Positions 1 through 11,722 of a stretch of DNA of 64,000 nt are shown here, piece after piece. Where the stretch lies: assembly GCA_963978545.1 (NCBI GenBank), contig OZ021729.1:10529501-10593500 (forward strand), given 5' to 3'. Position 1 is the first letter of the stretch; each line of letters starts with the position of its first letter. The notes below the pieces were generated by a model, which searched no databases, was not told the origin of the DNA, and saw only the letters and a list, made by a program, of their open reading frames with translations. This DNA comes from Linyphia triangularis. Lineage: Eukaryota; Arthropoda; Arachnida; Araneae; Linyphiidae. A program made the translations under genes and the position numbers.

Positions 1-1225
1 AGGATCCATAAAAAAAAAATGATCAGAATAGAGCAAAAGCTTAGCTGTTTGTGCTAGGACTAGATTAATTGGTAGAGAAAAGAACTAATGAGTTTTCATT
101 CATTAATGAATACCTCGTTATTTTTTTTCTTTCTTTTTGGGAGTCTTCCATTTTCAACGAATTTGCTAATTAGCGATTTCCCCATCAAATGTATTTTGTC
201 TCGTGTAATATTAAGCCGACCAAGAAGATAACGTTTCTGATGAAATTGATTTTTAATTTTGTTTAAAATGGGCTGGAGAAGTCTGGCTAAGCAGTGTCTG
301 TTTTTAAACCCTTTACATGTATTAATTCCCGATTTTGCCTGTGTGTTTGTGATCTTTATAGTTAGCAATTCTCAACTTTAATTCTGACAGTGCTTTACTA
401 TACGGTAAAACTGCTGCAAGTTTATCTTATTTGAATCGCCGAATTTCCTGTTAGAAAATCCTATTCCTGATTCTGACACAGTGTTAAATGCCCCAAAACT
501 AGTTCTTGGCTAAGTTCTTAGCTCTTAGAAAATAACTTGATTGATCCTTGAATTGTAAATAAGCTTAAAGGAAAATTTTCATTGCATAACATTTATTCTA
601 AAACAGCATCTTAATTTTCGGAAAGCTCTGGCCTAACTTGTTTCCAAAGTTAATCTTATAGTAATATATTTATAGACTACATTAATACGTTGTCTGCCAA
701 CTACGAAATATCTCGTAAGTTGTTTACTTATCCAAGACGCTTACTACAAATTATCTCGTCTCTTCATCACTTGTTGTATTTGTACAGCTACGAGGAAACT
801 CGTGGCACTACAGTGTAAATATGAATAGATGGCGTCAGGAAAGAGAATAAAAAAAATCAGGTTTGGTTTAAATGAATAGAAAATACAATTATAGAAAGTT
901 TATCCAAAAAGAAAAAGTTTATACAAGGAAATAAATTTTTATGTTTTGTGATAATTTTTAAAACAACCTGCTATCGAAAGTGCTGGCTTCTCTTGACAGA
1001 TTGTCCAGAAGTAACGTGTTTTGCGCCGTTCCACTGAATCGTGAAAAAATGTCGTGGCAGTTAACTTGTTAATATAATATTAGACTGCATATACATGCTG
1101 TCCAGTACTCTTTAGTTCGAATATGTGTGGGCAATAAATTATTTATGCTTGTTTATTATTAGAACTTTGATTTTGGTAGTATTTGCAGGGCAGTGCACCA
1201 TGATTTACAAACGTGAATATCACGT
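1..1225. other. AT-rich stretch with nothing recognised
   Basis: No exon with splice sites, RNA gene or clear repeat is visible on either strand. Short open frames (for example 96-368 minus) have no recognisable domain and lie in low-complexity A/T sequence. It is most simply intronic or intergenic DNA. Confidence 0.5.
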
Positions 1226-1434
1226 GTACACAGCTACAAATTTTAACCCACCTTGCTCCAAAAATTGGTTCCTTTTTAGCTGCAACCAACATTTGGTGCT
1301 TAGTATCACGATTTAATGGTGCTATCTCGGATCTTAAGCACCATTAAATCGTGAAATTAAGCGCCAAATGTTGGTTGCAGTTAAATGGGAACCAATTTTC
1401 GGTGCAAGGTGGATAAAAAATTTTAACAGTGTAT
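1226..1434. repeat. Foldback (hairpin) element, about 95-bp arms
   Basis: The two halves are inverted copies around a short loop near 1326-1335. CACCATTAAATCGTGA on the right answers TCACGATTTAATGGTG on the left. Outward, CCAACATTTGG, AATTGGTTCC and CCACCTTGC are matched in inverse. The outer ends converge on TTTTAA beside TGTACAC/GTGTATA. There is no coding capacity. It is probably a non-autonomous inverted-repeat transposon. No target duplication is obvious. Confidence 0.75.
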
Positions 1435-1831
1435 AGCAAGCACCAACCAACAGCTAACACATTGCCGTTGTGCTCGTGATAGTTATATGCCAGATTCGGC
1501 AAACTCTGCGTAGCAACCAAATCAGACAGCTCGCGATTACCAGACTGAGAGGTTGTATCATTTATTCCTTCTTTGTTGTAAGTGTTATGTATCTAGTTTA
1601 TCATTAAAATATGTTCATTAATTGATGGAGGCAGATCACCATTCACCAACACTACCTCTTAACATCATCTCTTCATAGTCTTTCTTCGACACGAACTCCC
1701 TACCTCATTTATTTTTCACTCTTTGAAGTTTGTACGTCCATGTAAATTAAGTTGTTGCTTTGGAATCAAAACAATTTTATATGATTGACTGAATTTTGAT
1801 TGGGATTTATGTACGTTCATTGTCGCTTCTA
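1435..1831. other. Unassigned sequence
   Basis: Between two foldback elements. No coding or repeat structure that I can support. Confidence 0.4.
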
Positions 1832-2072
1832 TACTAAACTTCAACTTAACTAGACATCACTTAGACGGTAGATCGTCACAGTGCTCATAGGTATTTAATC
1901 CATTTTGGCGGCGTGAAAGCATAATGTTCGCCAAACCACAACCCTGTAGAGAACAAAAGACTATAAGGTTTGGCGAGAATTATGTCTTCACTCCGCCAAA
2001 ATGGATTAAATACCTATGAGCACTGTGACGATCTACCGTCTAGGTGATGTCTAGTTAAGTTGAAGTTTGGTA
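1832..2072. mobile_element. MITE family 1, copy 1 (TA-flanked, near-perfect palindrome)
   Basis: Begins TACTAAACTTCAACTTAACT and ends with its inverse (GTTGAAGTTTGGTA). The inverted repeats continue inward through ATCACTTAGACGGTAGATCG, GTGCTCATAGGTATTTAATC and CATTTTGGCGG, so arms of about 100 bp surround a loop of about 35 bases. The terminal TA fits a Tc1/mariner-type target. A second copy lies at 47931-48161. No open frame; it would need a transposase supplied from elsewhere. Confidence 0.8.
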
Positions 2073-2659
2073 TACCAGAAAATAGAAGTTGATTTAATAC
2101 TGTAATTGCCGAAAATGTCTTAAGTACCCCAAAAACATCAGTTACATATTTTACTCATATTACATGTACTGGATTGTGAATACAAACTAATTTCACTTGT
2201 TCTTAAAAAATGCGGGAATTATCCATTACCCCTAATTCTGACTAATCCACCCACACCTTGGGTGTGTCCCTTCCAGGCACTTTTTGGCCAATATACAGAA
2301 CACGGAAGAATTTAATTCTTTTGATCCCTCTGCTTCCAAGATCATACCTATTCAATTACCTCTGAGTCTTTCGTGCCTAATTGTCGACCATCCTAATTGA
2401 AAGAAGCCGGTGGAAAAAAAAAATTGATATCCCCCACGCGTTGCATAATTCCTTTCGAACTCAATCTTTATTCGTCATGTAATTGCTGGGAATGAAATCA
2501 CGGGACAGCCAGTCACTCATTCTGTCTTCTTCCTTTTTGAATATCTTAATTTTAAAGGGGGGAAAGGGATATCAAATTGATCGTCTGATCGAGACGTCCT
2601 TTCACAAGGCTGGTAGGGGAGATGCTATTGCCTCGTAGCTTGCACCCAGCTTTGCCAGA
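2073..2659. other. Non-repetitive, more GC-rich block
   Basis: From about 2210 the sequence is visibly less AT-rich than its surroundings and matches no other part of the window. All frames are interrupted and I see no convincing acceptor/donor pair. It may be conserved non-coding DNA or an old repeat; the sequence does not decide. Confidence 0.35.
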
Positions 2660-2990
2660 TGTAGTAATTGTAATTCTACGTCACTGATCACGAAATATTT
2701 ATTGCTAACTTGGCTCACTTTTAAATAATGAACGACTTTGATTTCAGGAAACACAAATCGTCTGCAAACTTCTTAATTGAAAATTAAAGAGAGATTAGTT
2801 ACCAGACTAAACAAGAACGTTCATTATTTGGCAAGTTATGACTTATTTAGCAATCGGATTTATTGCAACTCATTCAAAGTCGATTTTTTAATAGTTTCGG
2901 CAATTTTTGCCCCGGCAGACCATGATCTAACTAACATTCTATAACCAATCAGAATGATATTCGATGACGTACCAGAACATGCAGTATTTT
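2660..2990. repeat. Truncated copy of the 660-bp palindromic element
   Basis: Collinear with 61325-61640: TCACTGATCACG, then GTCTGCAAACTTCTTAATTG, then ATTATTTGGCAAGTTATG, then GTTTCGGCAATTTTTGCC, then the GGCAGACCA box and CAGAATGATATTCGATG. Only one arm plus part of the centre remains, and it is more diverged than the copies at 34780 and 61001. Confidence 0.75.
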
Positions 2991-3690
2991 CTCAATCTTA
3001 AAGAGAGTAGATACAAATGAACTTCCCGGCGATAATTTTTCGGATTTTCTTCTGTGCGAGACCATTTCGTTTCACTTTATCCATGCCATTTTCGTTTCAC
3101 CTTATAAAAATTCAGACAGTAAATGACCACAACTTTTTCTCCAAGTGTACACACATGATTGAGTTTAAGCTAATATTTAAGAGACTATCTTCTCATACGT
3201 CCTTTAACCTTGTTTCTTCCAATATTCCTTTTGATTCCCCCCCCCCCTCTCCTTCCCCTCATAGGGTGTGATAATCTCCACCACGGGGTGATTGGGGAGA
3301 TCAGATCTCATCACGTGATCATGATTGTAGAGGGGTTGATGTCTTTAATGGTAATTTCTTCGCCATTAATCGTTTCAGTCTTTGGTTCAGGGAAAGAATG
3401 GATGGCGTAAACTAGTTGATGGATAAGAGCTCTTTTACTTTTGGCCATGTATTTTTGATGTCTCCCTATCCGCTTATTAGTGTCCAGAGAGGGGGATAGA
3501 ATCGATTATCGTTTCCGTATCGATTAATCGTATCCGGATGGGGAATAATTGATTCGGCAAAGTGATGAATGGTGTGTTGATGCGTGTGAGTTATGTGTGC
3601 GTGTGACGTCACTTTCATTGACAACTTGGAGATGAGTGGTGTTTGGGTGACCCAATGAACCGGATTGGAATGTATCATTGTTTTGTGGTT
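2991..3690. other. Unique sequence with a C-run; no gene recognised
   Basis: A C-rich run at 3237-3246 is followed by a more GC-rich tract (3265-3660). Open frames here (for example 3017-3271 plus) carry no recognisable domain and no splice context. TGACGTCA is present near 3604. It could be regulatory or conserved intronic DNA; nothing shows this directly. Confidence 0.35.
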
Positions 3691-4262
3691 TTATGAACAT
3701 CTGGTGGTTGATAAAATGGTATAACGCATAAAAAAAAGTTTTTAATACAAATCCTGTATATGCATTGCCAATTTTTATATTGATTAACACAGCTCCGATT
3801 CTGTAAACAGCGTGTGCTTGGTTATTGCATCTAATTTTAAATATCAAAAACATTTCTATCAGCAAAATGTGCGGCAAACTCCGTTTCGAAATGTATTTTT
3901 TTAAAAATGAACGTGAATTTATGCTTTCACATCCAAATATCATTTATTTATTATGATTAAAGTAAGTTATTTATTTATTTATTTATTTAAAAAAGTTGGC
4001 AACACGAAAGAGTTGAAACAATGATCGGTTAAAGGCTAATTTAGTGCGAATGGATGACGGCAAATTGGGGTATTAGTATTCCATAAAAACGACCTTTTAC
4101 TGATAATAACAGCCCCCAAAATTTGATAGAATACGTTGTCATCGACATCGAACCTATCTTCCAAGTTTCATTCCGATTGGATGACGGCAAGGGGGTTAAT
4201 TTGACGTCTGCAGATTTGCCCATCGACACGCATACAAAATCTAAGTTAATATGAAGGATTTA
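3691..4262 (-). repeat. Dispersed repeat 'element C', inverted copy
   Basis: Read on the minus strand it matches 6925-7440 and 38015-38525: GCAGATTTGCC, the box GATTGGATGACGGCAAG, TCGATGTCGATGACAACG, TCAAATTTTGGGGGCTGT, CCGATCATTG, TTTGCTGATAGAAATG, and ATTTAAAATTAGATGCAA. Shared order over about 550 bp shows a transposon-type family. The open frames in it are not conserved between copies, so I do not call a protein. Confidence 0.75.
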
Positions 4263-4861
4263 AAAAAAAAAAAAAATGTTTTCTCAGGAGTAGGTATATA
4301 TTTTTTGAAGATTGAAAGAAATGTGATGTTTCAGGATGTCCAGCAACAAATAAAATCTGGGAAACAGGGAAATTCGTAATTACGGAAATATCAAGAATTT
4401 ACAGATATTTTTTTTTTTTTTTTTTAATCAGGGAATTTATTTTTTCTTCATTTGTAAGGTTAAAAAATGATCAAAAGAATTCAACAAGCGAAAGAAATCA
4501 CATGTCCCTCTAATAAGTCTGTTTTTATGACATTTTTAAACAAATTCATTTTTGTGCTGCAAATTTCTTAAAAATGACTTTTTAACTGTTTATAATGAGG
4601 AACTTTCACGTTTTTTGGTTTTATTTTTAAATAAAAGTAGAGAAAAAATCATGAAAAACAATACCATTCTTTCAAAAATTTGAGCTCGGATCGATAGTTA
4701 AAAAAATATTTAGTTTTTCACTTTGCGATTTGGCGGGAAAAAGCCACTTTTGCGTGAACGTCAAAGCGCAGATAATGAACTAGTCTAAAACCTGTTTTAG
4801 ACGAGGTTTCTCCTTTGGTTTGCGACTTTATCTCTGCGTAACACGTCACGGTTTTTTTATA
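4263..4861. other. Degenerate 'CAGGG' repeat and T-runs
   Basis: 4335-4445 (CAGGATGTCCAGCAACAAAT, then GGGAAACAGGGAAATT, then AATCAGGGAATTTATTTTTT) looks like a decayed relative of the CAGGGTGG elements at 44348 and 47400. The remainder is AT-rich with long A/T runs. No exon seen. Confidence 0.4.
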
Positions 4862-5367
4862 CGTTTTTGGTCACGTGACTTTTGCTTTGATTTCGGCTAA
4901 TTTCAAACTCGATTTTTGATTAATTGAAAGCATAATGATAAAAAAATAATTGCACTGCTCAAATATATTCGTTGGATAACACTAGAAAATACAAAAAATA
5001 TTCATTTTCCTCACTTGTTCAAGTTCCTCATTGGGCCATTATAAAAGTACAGGTGATTGGAAATTGCCAGATAATTTGGAATTATCTTACCTCTATATAC
5101 TCTTTGAATATTTGCGTTTTTGGTCATGTGACTTTTGCTTTGATTTCGGCTAATTTCAAACTCGATTTTTGATTAATTGAAAGCATAATGATAAAAAAAT
5201 AATTGCACTGCTCAAATATATTCGTTGGATAACACTAGAAAATACAAAAAATATTCATTTTCCTCACTTGTTCAAGTTCCTCATTGGGCCATTATAAAAG
5301 TACAGGTGATTGGAAATTGCCAGATAATTTGGAATTATCTTACCTCTATATACTCTTTGAATATTTT
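4862..5367. repeat. Head-to-tail tandem duplication, 253-bp unit, two copies
   Basis: CGTTTTTGGTCACGTGACTT at 4862 recurs as CGTTTTTGGTCATGTGACTT at 5115. The sequence then stays almost identical through TTGGATAACACTAGAAAATA and GGCCATTATAAAAGTACAGG to TATACTCTTTGAATATTT. Only isolated substitutions separate the units, so the duplication is young or kept homogeneous. It contains no gene. Confidence 0.9.
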
Positions 5368-5763
5368 AAAGATCAGATAAATATAGTTTTAGGTCAGGAG
5401 ACTGGAGAGCTTTTTCAAAGGCTCTAACTGTGTCCGGGATCCACATTCCAACAACTTGTTATAAACTTGTATGTGACAATGTGTCACAATAATTGTTCCT
5501 TTGTAGTGAATTTCCATACCAAAATTCAACCAGAAATAATGATCTGAGCGACCGGAAAGTATTTTTGGAGCAACTTGTTGGACATTTTGCATCTGCTCGA
5601 AATTGTCAAGTTAGGTTAGGAAAAGGACCGTTCGTTGACGAATTCGATTACAAAACTCTCCAACTTTGAGACAGTTTATTAAAAATGTAAACTTAACAGG
5701 AGTTGGTGGGGTTTCTTTCTTTCTCTTTTTATTTATTTTTTATTTTTAAGGTATACATATACG

Positions 5764-6172
5764 CAGGGTTCCCACGGTCATTGAAAGTCATTAAAAGTGC
5801 TTAATATTTTTGAACTAGTTTTAAGGCCTTGAAAGTGCTTGAAAATGGTTAGAGGTGCTTAAAAGTCATTGAAAATGCTTAGAGGCCCTTAAAAGTCCTT
5901 AATTTTTGCGAATGTTGTGTGCCCAACTGCAAAAGTTATAAAAATACAACTCGGACTTGCTATCCCCGCGTGACCATCACTTATCTGCATCGTATCGGAG
6001 TTCTCTGACATATTTGTATCACTCATCCACCACCTTGTAACTTTTTTGGTAGAATGTACCAATTTATGTATAGTCATGATGCCTAAAAACAAATTTTCAA
6101 AGGTCCTTAAAAACAGTATTTAGGTCCTTAAAAGTCATTGATTTTCATTCTTTGATTTGAGTGGGAACCCTG
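5764..6172. mobile_element. CAGGGTTCCCAC element, copy 1, with 6-bp target duplication
   Basis: Ends CAGGGTTCCCAC and GTGGGAACCCTG are exact inverted repeats, and TATACG stands directly outside both ends (5758-5763 and 6173-6178). The body repeats short words such as AAAAGTCATTGAAA and GTCCTTAA. Copy 2 lies at 46257-46643. Non-coding, 409 bp, hence a MITE-like element of uncertain superfamily. Confidence 0.85.
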
Positions 6173-6924
6173 TATACGTTGGGAATCGCAAAAATTGACC
6201 CAAAAACAGGCATTTTTGTTTTTTTATTCTAAAATGTTCTCCAATTCATTATCTTTAAAATGATACCAATAACTTTCTTATAGTTAAAATACTTTTTTAA
6301 TTACATGCAATTTCGTAAAGGTCGACCTTTAAAACATATTACAAAAAATAAATTTTCGAAATTTTCGAACTCAATTTGTGGAGAACTGCTTTTCATTGTT
6401 GAGTGCATGTACTCCAACGGTGATATCTTAAGAGTTAATTAACTGATTTTTAAAATTTAAACTGTAAATTTAGATAACATTTCAGAGCACGAGCACTAGC
6501 TATTTACAAAAATGTTGGTAAAATTTTTTTTTTTTATGAATTTTTGAATATTTTTATTTTTGGATTTTTTTATTTTTTCTAGTACTTTCACGCTAAATGT
6601 TAAAATTTACAATATATATAAGTTATAAATTATATTTTGCTTGGGCCCATGTATCAATACCTTGTCTTTAATTTCCAGTAAGAAATTTGTTTCAAAATTA
6701 ATTAGATATGATTTTATCATCGTTGCAATGAAGCCTTAATTAGTGAATTAAAATTCAATTAATTAAATAAATATTTAATTTTTTTTTAGTTTTTTGTTAC
6801 TGTAAATACATTACATTTTTTGCTCTTATAATCCTCACAAAAAATTGACACGCTAGCATGAGAATTAAAAAAAAAATTGTGTACATTGTAATTGTTAAAT
6901 CCTTTATATTAACTTTTATTTTGT
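6173..6924. other. AT-rich unassigned stretch
   Basis: Very AT-rich with A and T runs (for example 6520-6575). No exon, RNA gene or copy of another segment of the window is seen. Confidence 0.45.
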
Positions 6925-7440
6925 ATAGTATTTGCTGATGGCGGGCAAATCTGCGGAGGCTTAATTAGCCACCTTGGCGTCATCCAATCAGTCTGAAACT
7001 TTGCAGATAGATTTGATGTCGATGACAATGCATTCTATCAAATTTTGGGTGCTGTCACTTTCATTAAAAGGACTCTTCTACGGAATACTATTAAACCAAC
7101 TTGCCTTCCTCGAATCGTGCTGAAATAGAATTTAACCGATCATTGAAGAAACTCTTTTCTGTTAATAAATTTTTTTTAATCAATTAATAATAAAATAAAT
7201 TGTTTTAATCAGAATATATAAAATATATTTGGATGTGAATTCGCTTTCAATTTTTATGAATAAATTTTGAAAAGCAGTTTACTGTATATTTTGCTGATAG
7301 AGATGTTTTTAATATTTAAAATTAGATGCTAACACCAAGCACACGCTGGCAACAGAAATGGCGCTTTGTTAGTGAATATAAAAATTGGCGATGCATCATA
7401 TGAAGGATTTACATTGTAAAAACTTTGTTTTTATGATTTC
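6925..7440 (+). repeat. Dispersed repeat 'element C', direct copy
   Basis: Same order of boxes as 38015-38525: GATGGCGGGCAAATCTGCGG, TTTGATGTCGATGACAATGC, TCAAATTTTGGGTGCTGTCA, TTTTGCTGATAGAGATG, AATATTTAAAATTAGATGC. It starts GATGGCGGGCAAATCT in both plus-strand copies, so that is probably near one end. No intact coding frame. Confidence 0.75.
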
Positions 7441-7606
7441 TTTTCTTTAACCTTTGAAAGAGACTGCTATCACCATTAAATGTTGCTATTTTTTCTTCTA
7501 ATAACATTTCAAAACGCTTGTAGTCTTTCTTATGAGTAGAGTTGCTGTACAGGGGAATGAAGAGGAGCCTAGCAGCGTTACACAACCTTCTTAGGAGAAA
7601 GTCTTT

Positions 7607-8033
7607 GTAAGGATCATTCTCTATTCTCGCTATGTTACAATCTTCTAGCCCAGTGCATTTAGAAACTACTTTCTATAAAACCTTGACATTAGGTGAGTAG
7701 GTACGAAAATTAACACTTAATGAAATGGCATGAATTAAAAAATCGAAAATAGTGCCTGATATGTTTTATTTTATATTTCAAATTCTTACGTCAATGCATG
7801 TGCAGTGGCTCCACCTGGTGTTGTCTTCTGCTATTTTAATTGTCATTTACAATAGGTAGACATTAAATGAAAACAATTTATGTCATTTCATTAAGTGATC
7901 TTTTTCGTACCTGCTCACCAAATTTAAAGGTTTTTTTACAAAGTAGTTTCTAAATACACTGGTCTAGAAAGTAGTTTCTAAATGCACTAGTCTGGAAGAT
8001 TGTAACATAGCTAGTATAGAGAATGATCCTTAC
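7607..8033. mobile_element. GTAAGGATCATTC inverted-repeat element, copy 1
   Basis: Starts GTAAGGATCATTCTCTAT and ends ATAGAGAATGATCCTTAC. The arms continue inward with TCTTCTAGCCCAGTGCATTT, GAAACTACTTT, GGTGAGTAGGTACGAAAA and CACTTAATGAAAT. Near the right end the AAAGTAGTTTCTAAAT/CACTNGTCT block is duplicated (about 7940-7995), an internal slip not seen in copies 2 and 3. Non-coding. Confidence 0.8.
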
Positions 8034-8317
8034 TAGGAATTCCTTTTAAAAAATACTTTATGCTCGCTTCTTGATGAATATCCGATTTTAAATTATGGAA
8101 GTTATATCTTGATTTATTGGAATAGAAACAGGCTTTTAATGATAATTGTTAAAATCTGATTTTTTTATCCTGGCATTTTGATGAGTTTTCTCTATATTAA
8201 AAAATTCTTAATTGTTTTACAACAAAGTTTATTTCTTTATGTTTTTATTAATTCTATCTCTGCATAAAATTTATGTTAAAGACAAGCCATTCGCAGCAAT
8301 GTTTCTAGATTCAGAGG
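8034..8317. other. Spacer between two copies of the same element
   Basis: AT-rich; no feature recognised. Confidence 0.4.
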
Positions 8318-8684
8318 AAGAACTAGTAAGAATAATTCCTTATAATCGCTATGTTTCGATCCTCTAGCCCAGTGCATTTAGAAACTACTTTCTATGAAAC
8401 TTTGAAATTGGGTGAGTAGGTGTGAAAATTATCACTTAATGAAATAACTTAAATGAAAAAAATTAAAAATAGCGTCTAATTTTATATTTGAAATGCATAC
8501 ATCATAGCATCAACAGTGGCTCCACTGTCTTTTGCTATTTTAATTTTCATTTCTAATAAAGTAACACTAAATTAAAACAATGTATGTAATTTCATTAAGT
8601 GATCTTTTTCGTACCTACTCACCAAATGTCAACGTTTTGTACAAAGTAGTTTCTAAATGCACTGGGCTAGAAGATTATAACATA
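8318..8684. mobile_element. GTAAGGATCATTC element, copy 2 (decayed)
   Basis: Inverted arms TCTAGCCCAGTGCATTTAGA and the reverse (CTAAATGCACTGGGCTAGA) enclose the same body as copies 1 and 3, but the outermost bases have drifted (AATAATTCCTTATAATCGCT on the left; the right end breaks off after GATTATAACATAAC). Two copies within 700 bp suggest local hopping or duplication. Confidence 0.75.
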
Positions 8685-9471
8685 ACTTCGTCTTCGCCCA
8701 TACAAATATATTAAATTATAAATGGAACTGTTTATAACGTGTTTGTTTGCTTTTTTTATAACTTTTTCTGTTCTGTTATTAACTCATTCTGTTCTGTTAG
8801 TAACTCTGTAGTATCATTTCTTTGCTTTAGAACTTAACAAAAATATATACAAAGGAAAACTTGCCAATAAAACCCAGTCGTCAAAAAAGAAAAAGTGTTG
8901 TTTTCAGCATCTTAATGTTTATTTTACTTTTCCCGTGTTTCAACAACAAGAAAATACTACCAGAAGAGAAAGTCAATATTCATCTGCGCCTTTTGTTTTC
9001 TTTTCCGCCATTTTTTTTTTTTTTTTTGTTCTTTGCTGGTATACTCTCCACCACCTGCTATCTTAATCTCGACCTCCTATTCATTCGTGTGTTTCTAAGG
9101 CTCGCTTTTTCCCCTCTTTCTAGTCGTACAACGAACGGGTTATGAGCTAAAATGCAATTTAATTTCCAAGTTGAGACGGAAGAAGAACACTAGGAAATTT
9201 ACCAAAACGAAGTCAATTCCAAAGACATTTTTTTTTTTTTTTGTTCAAGTGTAAGTTTTTGAAAAGTATGTTTAGAGTTAAAAAATAAAAAGCTTTTGTT
9301 GTCTAATGTTATTTATCTGATATTTTTTTTTCTTTCAAACGTACTTGATGTATTTACTGCAGTCATAATCTTTTATTAAAGAAAAGGAAGATGTACGATT
9401 TGAGGCCTTACAAAAAGTAATCCTAATATCGTAAATGGTATATCAACCTTAAGAATATTATTAAGTTATAT
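8685..9471. other. AT-rich unassigned stretch
   Basis: T-runs at about 9009-9027 and 9229-9242. Frames opened by those runs (for example 8861-9145) have no domain. Nothing else supportable. Confidence 0.4.
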
Positions 9472-10210
9472 TGTCACGAATTTTTGTATATTTGTAAATA
9501 TTTCGTAGAGTTAATTTTGTATGCGAAATTTATGTACATTTCGCATAAGGCAGTGCAATAGTTCGTTTTAGCTTGGCTTCCCTGCAATGTGACACTTAAT
9601 GCTTGATAACGAGTTTTAGTTTTACAGATATAACGTTGGGAAGCGAGTTTTACAAGGAGCAGGGCAATTAACATTATGGTAATGGCAATCTTGCCAAATT
9701 GGCGAGATAGAGCTAAGTTGGCGACGGTTTTGGCGACTAATTTTTGTCGCCAAACTTGGCGACCATTTGGTGACATTTTCGGTCCCCATATACATGTATA
9801 GGACTTTTCGACTACGATCTGGAAAGTTCTCCAAATATCTACCTCTAGAAGTTTCAAGAATGTTCGCCTCCCTTATATAAGACCGGCCAAGTGAGCGGGG
9901 AGGAGTAGTTGACTGAAGTTAGCCAGTTAGTTGACTGGAATTACTGATTTGAGATACTGAGTCTCAATGAGCATTTAAAGTAGTTCTAAAGCGAACTGAA
10001 TTGCATTGTCTTTTGCTGCGATTTAGCAGTTGTGTGTCAAGTTTTTAACTTCTGTTTTGTGGTCTATTGTTGTGAAAAGAGCTGCATTGAGTCTACTAGA
10101 ACGAGAAGTTCTGGAGTTGTAAGAGAATCTGCGAAGAGTTATTTCGGAATAAATTTCTGCAAGTTTTGATCTGCTTTGGCTTCAAATCTTTCGAACCCGT
10201 CCACGCAACA
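9472..10210 (+). mobile_element. Probable solo LTR of an LTR retrotransposon
   Basis: The block begins TGTCACGAA and ends CACGCAACA, giving TGT...ACA termini. It has promoter-like order: a TATA box (TATATAA, 9874-9880), GC-richer transcribed sequence, then AATAAA at 10148-10153 shortly before the 3' end. No gag-pol sequence adjoins it and no second LTR is seen, hence solo. Target duplications are not clear. The minus-strand 127-codon frame across it is antisense and has no domain. The assignment rests on architecture only; the superfamily (perhaps Ty3-like) is a guess. Confidence 0.6.
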
Positions 10211-11261
10211 ATTTATTACAACCTCATAGATATTTAAACCTTATGCGTATTTTAATGCATTTACATTATTAATCTGTTGTACATTAACTGTGTTGAATAT
10301 AATACCATTATGAGGGTTGAGTATGGTAGCATCTTCGGAGGGCTAATTAATCCACATGGCATTTGTCAGATTGGCTCGTTGTCCCTAACAATGCTTTCTA
10401 TGAAATTTCGAGGGCTGTCACTAAATGACCGCTTTTACATACCCTTTTATTAACAGCACCTCTGATCCAGATATCTAACAATATTTAAGCATGTACATGT
10501 ACTCATGCCGAAAAGTTTATAAAAATCAGTGTTTTTGTAATATTTTAACAAATATACATCAGAATGTAATGAAATTTGGTGTACGGGTGGATTTGTTTTA
10601 ACAGGCCAAAATGATATTTTATAATTTAAAATGTAGAATTAAGGTTATTGTTTATCTAATATTGAACTCTGTGACATGGATAAATTTAGAATAATATTTC
10701 GCACTGTTTTTGGATGTATTTTTATAATAATATATTTTATTTGGAATAACGACCAGAAAATGTCAACTTTTTGAATTATTGTTCAGAAACGAAATTATAT
10801 CATGGATTTTATTTACTTTTTCATTCAGTATAGAGGTTAATATACAGTGTATAAATAAAGTGCATGAAAGAAATAATATTTGTTAGATTTAGTTTGAAAA
10901 AAAAAAAAAAAAAATTAATAAGTACGGAAAAAGAAAACAACTATACTGTGCTGTATAGTTAAAAGATTCTTTTAAATTATTGCTACCACTTAAGATACCC
11001 ACAAAAGCTATTTATATCGATGATAAATCCATAGTTCTTACCTTGGCATCAATTAATTTAAATATCATACTAAGTATATTAAAGAATTAAAAAAAAGTTT
11101 ACAGTCGCCCCATTGGTACTAATGCCGCCATCCTATGAATAACAATGTAAGTTCATTAATATGATATTTAGATTCTTCTATTTTCTCGCCATTGTAAATG
11201 CTGGAGTTTTCTTGGAAATGTTATTTTACAGCATCGTTTATTGCGTGCAGTGATATTTGAA
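10211..11261. other. AT-rich; faint element C remnant at 10290-10450
   Basis: ATAATACCATTATGAGGG, GCATCTTCGGAGGGCTAATT and AACAATGCTTTCTATGAAAT with CGAGGGCTGTCACT keep the order of element C boxes in decayed form. The rest is AT-rich with an A-run at 10899-10915 and no exon. Confidence 0.45.
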
Positions 11262-11722
11262 ACTAAGGGTGCGGGACATCGCACAACTTTCAGTTACGCT
11301 ATAATACTGACGTGGATTTATGTCATTTACCTTTTCCATATTTTCATCATTCATTTAGATGAAATGGGCAGATTGGCGATATTTTTTGCTATAATTCTTG
11401 AATGAGTCTATATAAAAAATAAAAAAATAATAAAACACCTTTGCCAAAATGGTGATTTTGGCGTTATGCTTTTCGATAATCCTTATATTATCTTTTATTA
11501 TAAGCGAAACTGAGTGTAGAAGAAAAATCGATTGCCAATGAGTTATGCTCAAGGAAAGAGAACTCTGTGTTGAAAGTATTCGTTTTTCAACTTTTTACAC
11601 CTTTAAAACATTTTTACGGGAATTTAGGAGGTGGGGATGTTTAGAACACCTTAAGAGGCATTACCACAACGTTTTTTTTTGTTTTTTCTAATCAAAATCC
11701 TTAGAGCCGTTTTTTAGCAACC
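11262..11722 (+). repeat. Element A, left half, cut off by the satellite-bearing insertion
   Basis: Matches the first part of other A copies (54735, 57470, 59579): CGGGACATCGCACAACTTTC, TCATCATTCATTTAGATGAA, TGGCGATATTTTTTGCT, CTCAAGGAAAGAGAACTCTG, GGAGGTGGGGATGTTTAGAA, CCTTAAGAGGCATTACCACA, then GAGCCGTTTTTTAGCAA. It stops exactly there; intact copies continue TTACTGAAAAACATG. The missing half lies at 33635-33850. Confidence 0.85.

Noticed and set aside
9474..9857. 127-codon minus-strand ORF
   Set aside because: It is antisense across the probable LTR, has no domain and has no start or splice context.
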